A stretch of DNA of 64,000 nucleotides from Miltoncostaea marina (GTDB lineage: Bacteria > Actinomycetota > Thermoleophilia > Miltoncostaeales > Miltoncostaeaceae): the NCBI RefSeq assembly GCF_018141525.1, contig NZ_CP064655.1, positions 2,202,501 to 2,266,500 on the forward strand, given 5' to 3'. Positions 1 through 8,327 of this stretch are shown in pieces (the stretch's first letter is position 1; each line of letters opens with the position of its first letter). The notes below the pieces were generated by a model that saw only the letters and a program-made list of their open reading frames with translations, was not told the DNA's origin and did no database searches. A program made the position numbers and the translations under genes.

Positions 1-30
1 GGGAACGGCCGGCGATCGTCGCCTCGGCGA

Positions 31-103
31 AGCGGACGACGGGGTTCGAACCCGCGACCTTCGGCTTGGGAAGCCGACGCTCTACCAACTGAGCTACATC
101 CGC
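31..103 (-). tRNA. tRNA-Gly (anticodon CCC)
   Basis: The minus strand folds as a complete 73-nt cloverleaf. The acceptor arm GCGGATG pairs with CGTCCGC, the D-arm is GCTCAGTTGGTAGAGC, the anticodon stem is TCGGC/GCCGA with loop TTCCCAA (anticodon CCC, reading GGG), and the T-arm contains GGTTCGAACC. The discriminator base is U, as expected for bacterial tRNA-Gly. No CCA is encoded after it. Confidence 0.95.
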
Positions 104-148
104 GACGTGCCCTCAACGGTACCACGGCTCCGCGCGCCGTCGAGGGGG

Positions 149-178
149 TTGACGGGCCCCGGCGGGCGGGCGTAGACC
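149..178 (+). promoter_or_regulatory. Putative promoter of the methyltransferase gene
   Basis: TTGACG at 149-154 and TAGACC at 173-178 are separated by 18 bp and lie about 30 bp upstream of the GTG start at 210. This fits a housekeeping sigma-70-type promoter. The same TTGACGGG core recurs at 52349. Confidence 0.4.
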
Positions 179-209
179 GGCCCCACGGCGACGTCGCGAG
201 GGGGCGGTC

Positions 210-1022
210 GTGGACGAGCTCGAGTCGGTGCGGGCGGCGCAGCGCGCGATGTGGGGCGCCGGCGACTTCACGCCCTTCGCGGCGCGGATCCGGCCGGTGG
301 GCGCCCGCCTGGTCCGGGCCGTCGGCGCGGGGCCGGGCACGGAGCTGCTCGACGTCGGCTGCGGCACGGGCAACGTGGCGATCCAGGCGGCGCAGGCCGG
401 GGCGCGGGTGACCGGGGTGGACCTGGCGCCCGAGATGCTGGCCCGGGCCCGCGCGCAGGCCGAGGCGGCGGGCGTGGAGGTGGCCTGGGTGGAGGGCGAC
501 GCCGAGGACCTGCCGGTCGCCGACCGCAGCGTCGACGCGGTGGTCTCGTCGTTCGGCTGCATGTTCGCGCCGCGGCACGAGGTGGCGGCCGCGGAGATCG
601 CGCGGGTGCTGCGGCCGGGCGGGCGGATGGCGGTCGCCGCGTGGCGGCCCGACGGCGCGATCGCGGCGTTCATGCGCGTGGGCGCGGCGCACATGCCCCC
701 GCCGCCGGCGTCGGCGAGCCCGCCGGTGCTGTGGGGCGACGAGGCGCACGTGCGCGAGATCTTCGCGGGGACCGGTGTGGATCTCGGCTTCGAGGACGGA
801 CACGTCGACATGGTGTTCGCCTCGGCCGGCGACGCCGTGCGCGAGCACCTGACCGGCTTCGGCCCGCTGCTGGCCGCGCGACGGGTGCTCGAGCCGGAGG
901 GCCGCTGGCAGGCGCTCGCCGACGACGTCGCCGCCTTCTTCGCGCGCCTCCCCGCGCGGGAGGGCGGCGAGGTCGCGATGCCGGGCGACTACGTGGTGAT
1001 CACCGGGCGCGCCCCCGGCTGA
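210..1022 (+). CDS. Class I SAM-dependent methyltransferase
   Basis: This 270-residue protein has the SAM-binding motif I LLDVGCGTG at about residues 46-54, followed by the acidic motif VTGVDLAPEM and the post-I region GDAEDLPVAD. That is the Methyltransf_11 (UbiE/SmtA-like) Rossmann arrangement. The C-terminal third has no recognised signature and probably forms the substrate lid. The start is GTG behind a G-rich stretch (GCGAGGGGGCGG). A plausible promoter lies at 149-178. The methyl acceptor cannot be told from sequence. The gene stands alone between the tRNA and the FapA-like gene. The family call is solid; the substrate is unknown. Confidence 0.85.
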   Translation: MDELESVRAAQRAMWGAGDFTPFAARIRPVGARLVRAVGAGPGTELLDVGCGTGNVAIQAAQAGARVTGVDLAPEMLARARAQAEAAGVEVAWVEGDAEDLPVADRSVDAVVSSFGCMFAPRHEVAAAEIARVLRPGGRMAVAAWRPDGAIAAFMRVGAAHMPPPPASASPPVLWGDEAHVREIFAGTGVDLGFEDGHVDMVFASAGDAVREHLTGFGPLLAARRVLEPEGRWQALADDVAAFFARLPAREGGEVAMPGDYVVITGRAPG

Positions 1023-1047
1023 GGCCTCCACGATCTGTCCATGCGGC

Positions 1048-2289
1048 GTGGCGCGCGACGGCGCGCCGGCCGATGCGCTGGGTGTGAGCCTCCCCCTCGC
1101 AGCGGCGCCGGCCGCCCCCGGCCGCGGGCACGCACCCTGGCGCCCGGCGCCGGGGGCCGGCGCGCAGGGGGTCGAGGCGGGCACGCTGCTGGGCGTCGGC
1201 GGCGACGCCGCGCGGGAGGGCGCCGGCGAGGGCGTGGTGGCGGTGGAGCGCCCGGGCGGCCGCGTGGAGCTGCGGGCGGCGCGCGACGGCGCCCCGCGCG
1301 TCGCGGACGGCCGCCTGATCGTCGACGCGCTGCGGGTCGTGGAGGGGCACGTCGACCGCTCGCGGGGCGACCTGGCGGTGCACGGCGCGCTGGTGGTGGA
1401 GGGTCAGATCGCGCCCGGCCGAACCGTCGCCGCCACGGGCGGCCTGCGGGTGGCCGGCAACGCCGACCGGGCCGTCGTGACCGCCGGCGGGGCGCTCGTG
1501 CTGGAGGGGCGCGTGAGCGCCTCGCACCTGCGCGGCGGCCAGGCGGCCGCGCTGCGGCGCCGCCTGGCGCGGCCGCTGGGGGGCCTCGGCCCCCAGCTGG
1601 ACGCGCTGGCCGAGACGGCCCGTGTGCTGGCGGGCGCCGCGGCGGCCCGGGGCCGGGCGGTGTCGGACGCCGACGCCCTGGCCGCGCTGGCCGGTGCGCG
1701 GTTCCCCGGGCTTGCCGAGCGCATCGCCGAGGGCGCCGAGGCCGCGGCGGCCGCCTCCGGCGACGACCGCGGGCGCCCGGGCATCGCCGCGGTCGTGCGC
1801 GCGGCGCGCCGTGCGGTCGAGGCCCCGGCCTCGGTCGCCGACCCCCTGGCCGCCATCGACGAGGCGGCCGGCGTCCTGGCCGCCGCGCTGCCGAGCGCCC
1901 GGCCGCCGGCCGAGCCGGCCATGCGCGTGGCGCTCGCCGCCTCGTGCGCGATCGAGGCGGCCGGATCCCTGTGGCTCACGGGGGCCGGCGCGACCGACTG
2001 CGACATCGCCGTGGCCGGCGACCTGTTCGCGATGGGCGGCGTGGGCCTGCGCGCCTGCCGGGCGACCGTCGGCCGGCGCGTGCGAGCCCGCGAGCTGTCG
2101 GGCCGCGACGGGCGGCCGCTCGAGCTGGCGCTGGAGACCCACGGCACCGACGACGAGCTGCTGCGCGCCGACGTGGTGCAGCCGGGCGTGGTGCTGGTGG
2201 CGGGCGGCGAGCGGATCCGCATCGACCGGCGCCGCGCGGACGTGCGGCTGGCCCTCGTCGGCGGGCGGCCGCAGCTCACCTCGTCCTGA
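1048..2289 (+). CDS. FapA (DUF342)-like polymer-forming protein
   Basis: This 413-residue protein has a Pro/Ala-rich N-terminus of about 40 residues. From about residue 40 to 150 it has the regularly spaced Gly/Val beta-turn pattern of DUF342/FapA proteins (for example VEGHVDRSRGDL and VVEGQIAPGRTV). An Ala-rich helical stretch of about 110 residues follows, then a second beta-rich block near residues 300-390. This is the FapA-like fold, a right-handed beta-helix with an inserted coiled coil. FapA (flagellar assembly protein A) homologues are often found without flagellar genes, and no flagellar gene is visible here. The start is GTG at 1048; a later start is possible. It converges on argS across a GC hairpin. 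Confidence 0.6.
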   Translation: MARDGAPADALGVSLPLAAAPAAPGRGHAPWRPAPGAGAQGVEAGTLLGVGGDAAREGAGEGVVAVERPGGRVELRAARDGAPRVADGRLIVDALRVVEGHVDRSRGDLAVHGALVVEGQIAPGRTVAATGGLRVAGNADRAVVTAGGALVLEGRVSASHLRGGQAAALRRRLARPLGGLGPQLDALAETARVLAGAAAARGRAVSDADALAALAGARFPGLAERIAEGAEAAAAASGDDRGRPGIAAVVRAARRAVEAPASVADPLAAIDEAAGVLAAALPSARPPAEPAMRVALAASCAIEAAGSLWLTGAGATDCDIAVAGDLFAMGGVGLRACRATVGRRVRARELSGRDGRPLELALETHGTDDELLRADVVQPGVVLVAGGERIRIDRRRADVRLALVGGRPQLTSS

Positions 2290-2295
2290 GCGCGC

Positions 2296-2312
2296 GCGGC
2301 GCCCGGCGCCGC
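2296..2312. terminator. GC hairpin between convergent genes
   Basis: GCGGCGC and GCGCCGC form a perfect 7-bp stem with a CCG loop, seven bases after the FapA-like stop and just before the argS stop on the other strand. There is no T tract, so its terminator activity is inferred from position only. Confidence 0.4.
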
Positions 2313-2315
2313 GGG

Positions 2316-3974
2316 CTACATCGACTCGGGCGCCTCCACCCCGAGCAGGCCCAGGCCCGCCCGGATCGTGCCGGCCGTGGCCCGGCAGACGTCCAGCCGG
2401 AAGGCCTGCACCTCGGGCGCCTCCCCCACCACGCGGCAGCGGTGGTAGAAGGCGTGGAAGTCGCGCGCGAGGTCGATCAGGTACGCGGCCACCCGGTGGG
2501 GCGCGCGGCGCTCCTGCGCCTCGGCCACCGCGGTCGGCCAGTCGGCCAGCCGCATCACCACGGCCCGCTCGGCCGGGTCGAGCGCCGGCGGCGGCCCCGG
2601 CGCCGTGACCGGATCGCCGGCCTGCGCCAGGATGCTGCAGACGCGCGCGTGGGCGTACTGGACGTAGTAGACCGGGTTCTCCTGGCTCTGCTCGCGCGCC
2701 AGGTCGAGGTCGAGGTCGAGGGGGGTCTCATGGCTGCGGTGCACGAGGAAGAAGCGGGCCGCGTCCACGCCGATGTCGTCGAGCAGGTCGCCGAGCGTCA
2801 CGACCGTGCCCGCGCGCTTGCTCATCTTCTTCGCCTCGCCGCGCTCCAGCAGGCTCACCAGCTGCACGACGCAGACCTCGAGCGCGTCGGGGTCGTGCCC
2901 GCCGGCCGCCAGCACGGCGCGCAGCCGGGCGATGTAGCCGTGGTGGTCGGCGCCGAGCACGTCGATCAGCAGGTCGTCGCCGCGCCCCGCCTTGTCGAGG
3001 TGGTACGCCACGTCGGCGGCCAGGTAGGTCGGCTCGCCGTCGCTGCGCACGAGCACGCGGTCCTTCGTGTCGCCGTAGGCGCTGGTGCGGAACCACACCG
3101 CGCCCTCCTCGGCGTACGCGTCGCCCGCCTCCTCGAGGGCCGCCACGCCGGCCCGCACCCGGCCGGCGCGGTGCAGCGAGCGCTCCGAGAAGTAGGCGTC
3201 GTGGGTCACCCGGAAGCGGGCGAGCTCGCCGCGGATCGACGCCAGCATGAGCTCCTCGCCGCGCGCGGCGAACAGCTCCAGGGCCTCGGGGGAGGTGGTG
3301 GCGTCGTCGGCGTGGCGGTCGCCGATCTCCTCGCGCAGGGTCCGCGCGATGGCGGCCACGTAGTCGCCGTGGTAGCCGTCCTCGGGCACCTCGGCGGGGC
3401 GGCCGCACTCCTGGGCGTATCGCGCCGCCACCGACGCGCCGAACAGGCGCATCTGGCGGCCCCAGTCGTTGACGTAGTACTCGCGCGTCACCCGGTGGCC
3501 CGCGAAGGCCAGCAGCCGCGCCAGCGCGTCGCCGTACGCCGCCTGGCGCGCGTGGCCCACGTGCAGCGGGCCGGTCGGGTTGGCGGAGACGAACTCGAGC
3601 AGGATCGCCTGCGGCGTGGCCGCGGCGCCGGCGCCGTGGCCGTCGCCGGCGGCCGCCACCTGCGACGCGGCGGCCGCGAACCAGGCGGGCGCGAGGGTCA
3701 TGTTGAGGAACCCGGGGCCGGCCACCTCCACGCCGGCCAGCCAGCCGGCCGCGCCGGCGTCGTCGCGCAGGCGCGCGGCGATGGACTCGGCGATCTCGCG
3801 CGGCGGGCGCCTGGCCGCCTTCGCGAGCGTCATGGCGACGGGGCTCGCGATGTCGCCCATCCCCGGGCCGGCGGGCGGCGCCAGCGGCACCGCGGGCGGC
3901 TCGGCGCCCACCGCGGCGGCGGCCGCGCCGGCCAGCGCCGACCGGATGGGCTCGAGGAGGGGGGCGTCCGCCAC
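2316..3974 (-). CDS. argS: Arginyl-tRNA synthetase
   Basis: This class I aminoacyl-tRNA synthetase charges tRNA-Arg in the cytoplasm. The 552-residue product has the N-terminal Add-1 domain, the HIGH-type signature HVGH at residues 138-141 (in the family context ANPTGPLHVGHAR), an intact KMSKRAG loop near residue 380, and the helical DALR anticodon-binding domain ending YHRCRVVGEAPEVQAFRLD. The GTG start at 3974 gives the usual family length of about 550. The frame stays open much further upstream, but that part does not look like ArgS. A lipoprotein gene diverges from its 5' end and may overlap it by a few bases. Confidence 0.97.
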   Translation of the reverse strand: MADAPLLEPIRSALAGAAAAAVGAEPPAVPLAPPAGPGMGDIASPVAMTLAKAARRPPREIAESIAARLRDDAGAAGWLAGVEVAGPGFLNMTLAPAWFAAAASQVAAAGDGHGAGAAATPQAILLEFVSANPTGPLHVGHARQAAYGDALARLLAFAGHRVTREYYVNDWGRQMRLFGASVAARYAQECGRPAEVPEDGYHGDYVAAIARTLREEIGDRHADDATTSPEALELFAARGEELMLASIRGELARFRVTHDAYFSERSLHRAGRVRAGVAALEEAGDAYAEEGAVWFRTSAYGDTKDRVLVRSDGEPTYLAADVAYHLDKAGRGDDLLIDVLGADHHGYIARLRAVLAAGGHDPDALEVCVVQLVSLLERGEAKKMSKRAGTVVTLGDLLDDIGVDAARFFLVHRSHETPLDLDLDLAREQSQENPVYYVQYAHARVCSILAQAGDPVTAPGPPPALDPAERAVVMRLADWPTAVAEAQERRAPHRVAAYLIDLARDFHAFYHRCRVVGEAPEVQAFRLDVCRATAGTIRAGLGLLGVEAPESM

Positions 3975-4370
3975 GGGCGGGCAGCTTACCGGGCGGCCGC
4001 GCTCGGCCTCGCCGGGCTGGTCGCGATCGCGGCCGGGTGCGGCGGCGGCGACGAGGCGGGGGGCGCCGCGACCACGGCCGGCGGGACGACCGGCACCCGG
4101 CTCGTCGTGCGCGAGTTCGACGGCGATCGGCTCGTGCGCGTCCACCGGCCGGACTGCTCGGGCGCCGACGGCCCGTGCGCCCGGGTGGCCGCCCTGCTCC
4201 CCCGGCTCGCCCCCGACCCGGACGAGATCTGCACCGAGGTCTACGGTGGGCCCGGGCGGCTGGTGGTCGAGGGCCGCCACGACGGCGCGCCGGTGCGGGT
4301 GGAGGTGACCCGGACCGACGGCTGCCAGATCGCCCGCCACGACCTGCTGCGGGCCGCGCTCGGGGGCTGA
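3966..4370 (+). CDS. Small lipoprotein, subtilisin-inhibitor-like
   Basis: The frame encodes a lipoprotein signal ending in IAAGC and then about 105 residues with two Cys pairs. The pattern C-x6-C, CTEVYGGP, G-x-PV and a later DGC resembles the Streptomyces subtilisin inhibitor (SSI) family, which has two disulfides and a CTxxY motif. No ATG, GTG or TTG precedes the signal peptide in frame. The best fit is GTC at 3966, five bases after AGGAGG, giving the n-region VRHGRAAYR. The start is therefore uncertain. It is divergent from argS and convergent with rlmH. Coding status is likely because of the lipobox and conserved Cys; the protease-inhibitor role is tentative. Confidence 0.6.
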   Translation, partial: VRHGRAAYRAAALGLAGLVAIAAGCGGGDEAGGAATTAGGTTGTRLVVREFDGDRLVRVHRPDCSGADGPCARVAALLPRLAPDPDEICTEVYGGPGRLVVEGRHDGAPVRVEVTRTDGCQIARHDLLRAALGG

Positions 4371-4389
4371 GCGCCCCCCGGGACGGGCG

Positions 4390-4827
4390 TCAGTGCGGGT
4401 AGGGGTGCCCCGACGACAGGCAGAGGGCACGGTAGAGCTGCTCGGCCAGCACGACCCGGGCGAGCTGGTGCGGCATCGTCAGCGGCCCGAGCGACACGCG
4501 CTCGTCGCACTCGGCGAGGAGCGCCGCGTCGAGGCCCGCCGCGCCGCCCACGACGAAGGCCACCGGACGGTCGCGCATGCGCCGCTCCAGCCACGCGGCG
4601 AACGCGTCGCTGGAGCCGGGCGGGCGCGCCGCCGGGTCGAGGGCGACCCGCGCCGCCCGCGGCAGCAGGCGAGCGCGCAGCCGCTCCGCCTCGGCGGCGC
4701 GGGCGCGCGCCTCGCCGCGCTGGATCGGCTCGGCGGCCACCTCGTCGACGCGCAGCCCCGCCATGCGGTCGACGCGCTCCTCGTAGAGCCGGCCGGCCGC
4801 GTCGAGGGGCGGCCGCAGACGGCCCAC
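4390..4827 (-). CDS. rlmH: 23S rRNA (pseudouridine1915-N3)-methyltransferase RlmH
   Basis: RlmH is a SPOUT-class methyltransferase that modifies helix 69 of 23S rRNA. The C-terminal half carries the signature: FVVGGAAGLD, the LTMPHQLARVVLAEQLYRA knot helix and the terminal GHPYPH. The 145-residue model starts at GTG 4827, with VGRLRPP matching the family VGK motif. Homologues begin six or seven residues earlier, but here those codons (R-L-Q-I-A-C) contain no ATG, GTG or TTG. The gene lies about 40 bases downstream of the M48 protease gene on the same strand. Confidence 0.92.
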   Translation of the reverse strand: MGRLRPPLDAAGRLYEERVDRMAGLRVDEVAAEPIQRGEARARAAEAERLRARLLPRAARVALDPAARPPGSSDAFAAWLERRMRDRPVAFVVGGAAGLDAALLAECDERVSLGPLTMPHQLARVVLAEQLYRALCLSSGHPYPH

Positions 4828-4864
4828 GCAGGCGATCTGGAGCCGGGGAGCGCGGCGGCCCAGC

Positions 4865-6157
4865 TCATCCCCTCCCCGCTCGCAGGGCCATCCCGATGCG
4901 CTCGAGCGCGGTCGGGTGGCTGCCGAACCACACCCGGACGGCGCGCGGCGGGTCGGGCACGCCGAGGCTGCGCTCGACGAGCCCCCGCTGCAGGCCGATG
5001 GCGGCGCCGGGGTCGCGCGTGACGGCCAGCGCGCCCCACTCGGCCTCGCGCTCGTAGGCGCGGCTCACCCAGTTGCCGAGCGGCGCGCTGAGCGTGCCGA
5101 TCACCGTCGCCGTTGCCGCGGCCAGGGCCACCCGGCGCAGCACCAGGTCGCAGCCCGCCGGGCCGCGCCCGGGCGCGCCGAAGCCGGTCCGCCAGCCGAC
5201 GACGGCGAACACCAGCAGGCAGCCGGGCACCGCCAGCGCGGCCCCCCAGGTGGAGCCCTTCAGCACGTGGCGGCGGGCCACGTGCGCCAGCTCGTGGGCC
5301 ACCACCATGCGCACCTGGTCGCGCGGGAAGTCGCGCAGCAGCGTGTCGTAGAGGACGATGTGACGGCTGCCGCCGAGGCCCGAGACGTAGGCGTTCGCGG
5401 CGGTCGTGCGGGCGCTCGCGTCGTTGACCTTCACGTCGTCGGCCTCCACGCCCGAGCGGCGGGCCAGCTCGAGCACCTCGGCCGACAGCGCCGGGTCGCG
5501 GAGCGGCTCGGTGCGCTGGAAGATCGGCTCCAGCACCAGCGGCGACGCGACCGACATCGCGTAGACCAGGCCGGCGGCGGCCGCGGCGACCCACGCCCAC
5601 CAGAGCCGCGGCACCCGGGCGACCAGCGCGGCGACGCCGGCGCCGAGGACGGCGGCGACGACGGCCTGCACGCCGAGCCCCTTGGCCAGGTCGAGCAGCC
5701 AGCCGCGCACCGGCTGGGTGACGATGCCGTACTCGCGTCCCCAGCCGTAGCGGGCCGCCGACAGCGGCAGGGCGACCACGATCGTGGCGGCGGCGAGGCC
5801 GGCGCCGAAGATCGCCCCGGCCCGCCACGGCCGCCCGCCCGCCGCCCGCACGACCCAGGGGCGCCAGCGGCGGCCGGTGGCGGCCGCCGCGACCGCGGTC
5901 GCGGCGCCCAGCGGCGCGCCGACGGCGGCCATCGTCCAGACCCCGCGCCGGTAGTCGCGGTTGCGCGCCAGCTCGGCCGGGTCGAACCAGTCCGTCAGCG
6001 GCGCGGGGTCGACGTCGGGGACGCCCGCGCTCCACAGGCGCCAGCGCAGCAGCGCGACAACGCCGCCCGCGCCCGCGGCCGCGACGGCGGCGAGCCCCGC
6101 GGCGCGCCGGGCCGGGCCGCCGGCCGGCCGGAGGGTGGGCCTGCGCCGTCGCCGCAC
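4865..6157 (-). CDS. M48-family (Ste24-type) membrane zinc protease
   Basis: The 430-residue protein has several hydrophobic segments and a zinc motif HELAH at about residues 284-288 (VVAHELAHVARRH). A downstream EREAEWGAL supplies the third zinc ligand. An N-terminal DWFDPAEL region matches the Ste24/CAAX-protease N-terminal domain. Such enzymes act at the membrane; the bacterial substrates are mostly unknown. The start is GTG at 6157, which gives a basic N-terminus VRRRRRP before the first membrane segment. It diverges from the phosphoesterase gene, and rlmH follows it. Confidence 0.85.
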   Translation of the reverse strand: MRRRRRPTLRPAGGPARRAAGLAAVAAAGAGGVVALLRWRLWSAGVPDVDPAPLTDWFDPAELARNRDYRRGVWTMAAVGAPLGAATAVAAAATGRRWRPWVVRAAGGRPWRAGAIFGAGLAAATIVVALPLSAARYGWGREYGIVTQPVRGWLLDLAKGLGVQAVVAAVLGAGVAALVARVPRLWWAWVAAAAAGLVYAMSVASPLVLEPIFQRTEPLRDPALSAEVLELARRSGVEADDVKVNDASARTTAANAYVSGLGGSRHIVLYDTLLRDFPRDQVRMVVAHELAHVARRHVLKGSTWGAALAVPGCLLVFAVVGWRTGFGAPGRGPAGCDLVLRRVALAAATATVIGTLSAPLGNWVSRAYEREAEWGALAVTRDPGAAIGLQRGLVERSLGVPDPPRAVRVWFGSHPTALERIGMALRAGRG

Positions 6158-6178
6158 GCGGCTATCGTAGCCGCTCAG

Positions 6179-6937
6179 GTCCGCACGCCCCGGGACGCCG
6201 CCACGCCACCGATCGCGATCATCAGCGACATCCACGGCAACCGCCAGGCCCTCGACGCCACGCTGCGCGCGGCCCGCGAGGCGGGCGCCGCGACGTGCTG
6301 GTGCGTCGGCGACGTGGTCGGCTACGGCGCCGACCCGGGGTACTGCCTGCGCACGGTCGGCGAGCGGGCCGAGCGCTGCCTGGCCGGCAACCACGACCTG
6401 GGCGTCACGGGCGACGTGCCGCTCGAGGTGTTCTCCGACCTGGCGTCGGCCGCCGTGCTGTGGACCCGCGAGGTCCTGCGCCCGTCCGAGGTCGCCGCCC
6501 TGCGCCGGCTCGTGCCGGCGGAGCACGACCACGAGGTGCCGATGTTCCACGGCAGCCCCCGTGACCCGGTGTGGGAGTACGTGTTGGGCCCCGACCAGGC
6601 ACGCGACGCGCTCGAGGACCGCCGCGTGCCGCTGACCTTCGTCGGGCACACGCACGTGCCGGCCGCCTGGCGGCTGACCCCCGACGGCGCGTTGGAGACC
6701 GCCACCGTCTCGGCCGGCGCGGTGCTGGAGCTGACGCCCGGGCGCTGGCTGGTGAACCCCGGCTCGGTGGGGCAGCCGCGCGACCGCGACGCGCGGGCGG
6801 CCTGGGCGCTCTACGACCCCGACGCCGGCACGATCGGCTTCCGCCGCACCCCCTACGACGTGGCCGGCGCCCAGAACGCGATCCTCGAGGCCGGCCTGCC
6901 GTCGCTGCTGGCGCACCGCCTCGCCGAGGGACGGTGA
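6179..6937 (+). CDS. Calcineurin-like (YfcE/MJ0936-type) metallophosphoesterase
   Basis: The metal-binding motifs occur in order: IISDIHGN (motif I), VGDVVGYGADP (II), GNHD (III), FHGSP and finally GHTH (V). This is the small bacterial phosphodiesterase family with a dinuclear metal site. The motif string begins immediately, yet no ATG, GTG or TTG occurs in frame upstream. GTC at 6179 lies ten bases after a TATCGT (-10-like) hexamer and is a possible leaderless start; ATC at 6212 is the other option. The stop overlaps the next gene's GTG (GTGA). The domain call is firm and the start uncertain. Confidence 0.85.
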   Translation, partial: VRTPRDAATPPIAIISDIHGNRQALDATLRAAREAGAATCWCVGDVVGYGADPGYCLRTVGERAERCLAGNHDLGVTGDVPLEVFSDLASAAVLWTREVLRPSEVAALRRLVPAEHDHEVPMFHGSPRDPVWEYVLGPDQARDALEDRRVPLTFVGHTHVPAAWRLTPDGALETATVSAGAVLELTPGRWLVNPGSVGQPRDRDARAAWALYDPDAGTIGFRRTPYDVAGAQNAILEAGLPSLLAHRLAEGR

Positions 6938-8100
6938 GCCGGCCGGCCGCCTACCTCGACCACGCCGCCGCCTCGCCCCTCGACGAGCGGGTGCGCGCCG
7001 CGATGCTGCCGTTCCTGGGCGAGGAGTTCGGGAGCCCCTCGAGCCTGCACGAGGCGGGCCGGGGGCCGGCCGAGGCGATCGAGCGGGCCCGCGAGGAGGT
7101 CGCCGCCCTGGCCGGCTGCGAGCCCGGGTGGGTCGTGTTCACCTCGGGCGCCACCGAGGCGCGGGCCCTGGCGGTGGCCGGCCTGCTGCGCGCCAACCGC
7201 GCGCTCGGGGACCGCATCGCGCTGACGGCGGTCGAGCACCCGGCCACGCTGGCCGCCTGCCGGGCCGCCGAGCGCGACGGCGCCGCCCTCGACCGCATCC
7301 CGGTGGACGGCCTGGGCGCCGTCGCGGCGGCGGACGTCGCGGCGGTGGTGGGCGACGACACCGCGCTCGTCTGCCTCGTGCACGGGCAGCCGGACATCGG
7401 CACCCTGCAGGAGCTGCCGCCGCTGATCGCGGCCGCGCGGGCTGCCCGCGCCGAGGCGCGGGTGGTGGTCGACGCCGGCGAGACGGCGGGCCTGGTGCCG
7501 CTCGACGCCGCCGCGCTCGGCGCCGACGCGCTCGTGCTGGGCGGCGGGCCGGTCGGCGCGCCGCCCTGGACCGGGGCCCTGCTGGTGCGGCCCGGCGCGC
7601 GCTTGCACCCGCTGATCGGCGGCGGCGCCCAGGAGGGCGGCAAGCGGGCCGGCGCGCAGGACGTGCCCGGCATCGTGGCGCTGGGGACGGCGGCGCGGAT
7701 CGCGCGCGAGGAGATGGCCGCGCGCGCGGCCCGCTGCGCCGCGCTGGCGGAGCGCCTCACGCGCGGGCTGCTGGCGGTGCCCGGCGTGCGCCTCAACGGC
7801 CACCCCGACCGGCGCATCCCCGGCCACGTCCAGGTCTCGGCGGGCTGGGTCGACGGCGAGGCGCTGACGCTGGCCCTGGCCACTCGCGGGGTCGCGGCCT
7901 CGCCGGGGTCGGCCTGCAGCGCCGCCGGCAAGGCCGCCCCGGCGCTCGAGGCGATCGGCCTCGAGCCGCCGTGGACCCACTCGGCGGTGCTCTTCACCCT
8001 GCGCGCGACGACGACCGAGCAGGAGGTCGACCGGGCGGTGGCCGCCTTCGCCGACGCGGTGGCCGCCCTGCGCGCGATGAGCCCGGTGGCGCCGTCGTGA
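6934..8100 (+). CDS. NifS/IscS-like fold-type I protein lacking the PLP lysine
   Basis: The 388-residue protein aligns along its length with class V cysteine desulfurases: AYLDHAAASPL at the N-terminus, TSGATEA, TAVEHPATLAAC with the ring-stacking His, VDAGETAGLVPLD, ALLVRPG, KRAGAQDVPGIV, and the Cys loop SPGSACSAAG with Cys328. In a gapless alignment with E. coli IscS, the Schiff-base Lys (SGHKIYGPKG) falls on Pro206 (GGGPVGAPPW). The Q and N that contact PLP are also replaced (DAGE for DATQ, QPDIG for NNEIG). Desulfurase chemistry is therefore doubtful although the persulfide Cys is kept. It is GTGA-coupled on both sides, and a TusA-like gene follows. Confidence 0.85.
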   Translation: MSRPAAYLDHAAASPLDERVRAAMLPFLGEEFGSPSSLHEAGRGPAEAIERAREEVAALAGCEPGWVVFTSGATEARALAVAGLLRANRALGDRIALTAVEHPATLAACRAAERDGAALDRIPVDGLGAVAAADVAAVVGDDTALVCLVHGQPDIGTLQELPPLIAAARAARAEARVVVDAGETAGLVPLDAAALGADALVLGGGPVGAPPWTGALLVRPGARLHPLIGGGAQEGGKRAGAQDVPGIVALGTAARIAREEMAARAARCAALAERLTRGLLAVPGVRLNGHPDRRIPGHVQVSAGWVDGEALTLALATRGVAASPGSACSAAGKAAPALEAIGLEPPWTHSAVLFTLRATTTEQEVDRAVAAFADAVAALRAMSPVAPS

Positions 8101-8327
8101 GCGCCCGGGTGGTGGACGCGCTCGGCACCTGGTGCCCGGTGCCGATCGAGCTGGTGGCCAGGGCCGCCGGGCGGGCGGCCCCGGGCGAGGTGATCGAGCT
8201 GCTGGCCGACGACCCCCTGATCGCGGTCGACCTGCCCGCCTGGTGCCACTCCTCGGGCAACGACCTGCTGGAGCTGCGCCGCGACGGCGAGGGCTGGCTG
8301 GGCCGCGTGGCGGTGCGGCGATCGTGA
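8097..8327 (+). CDS. TusA/SirA-like sulfur carrier
   Basis: The 76-residue protein starts VDALGTWCPVPI. This is the TusA signature, with Cys13 in the CPxP motif, which accepts persulfide sulfur. The two-layer alpha/beta pattern and length match the family, although the C-terminal part contains an extra Cys (WCHSSG). Start and stop overlap both neighbours by GTGA, so it is probably translated with the NifS-like protein upstream. A sulfur relay between the two is inferred from this pairing. The unusual desulfurase leaves the sulfur source open. Confidence 0.85.
   Translation: MSARVVDALGTWCPVPIELVARAAGRAAPGEVIELLADDPLIAVDLPAWCHSSGNDLLELRRDGEGWLGRVAVRRS

Noticed and set aside
1041..4370. An 1109-codon open frame over the FapA-like and argS region
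   Set aside because: It is antisense to argS for most of its length and rich in Arg/Gly/Ala as shadows of GC-rich genes are; only its last 135 codons form a lipoprotein.
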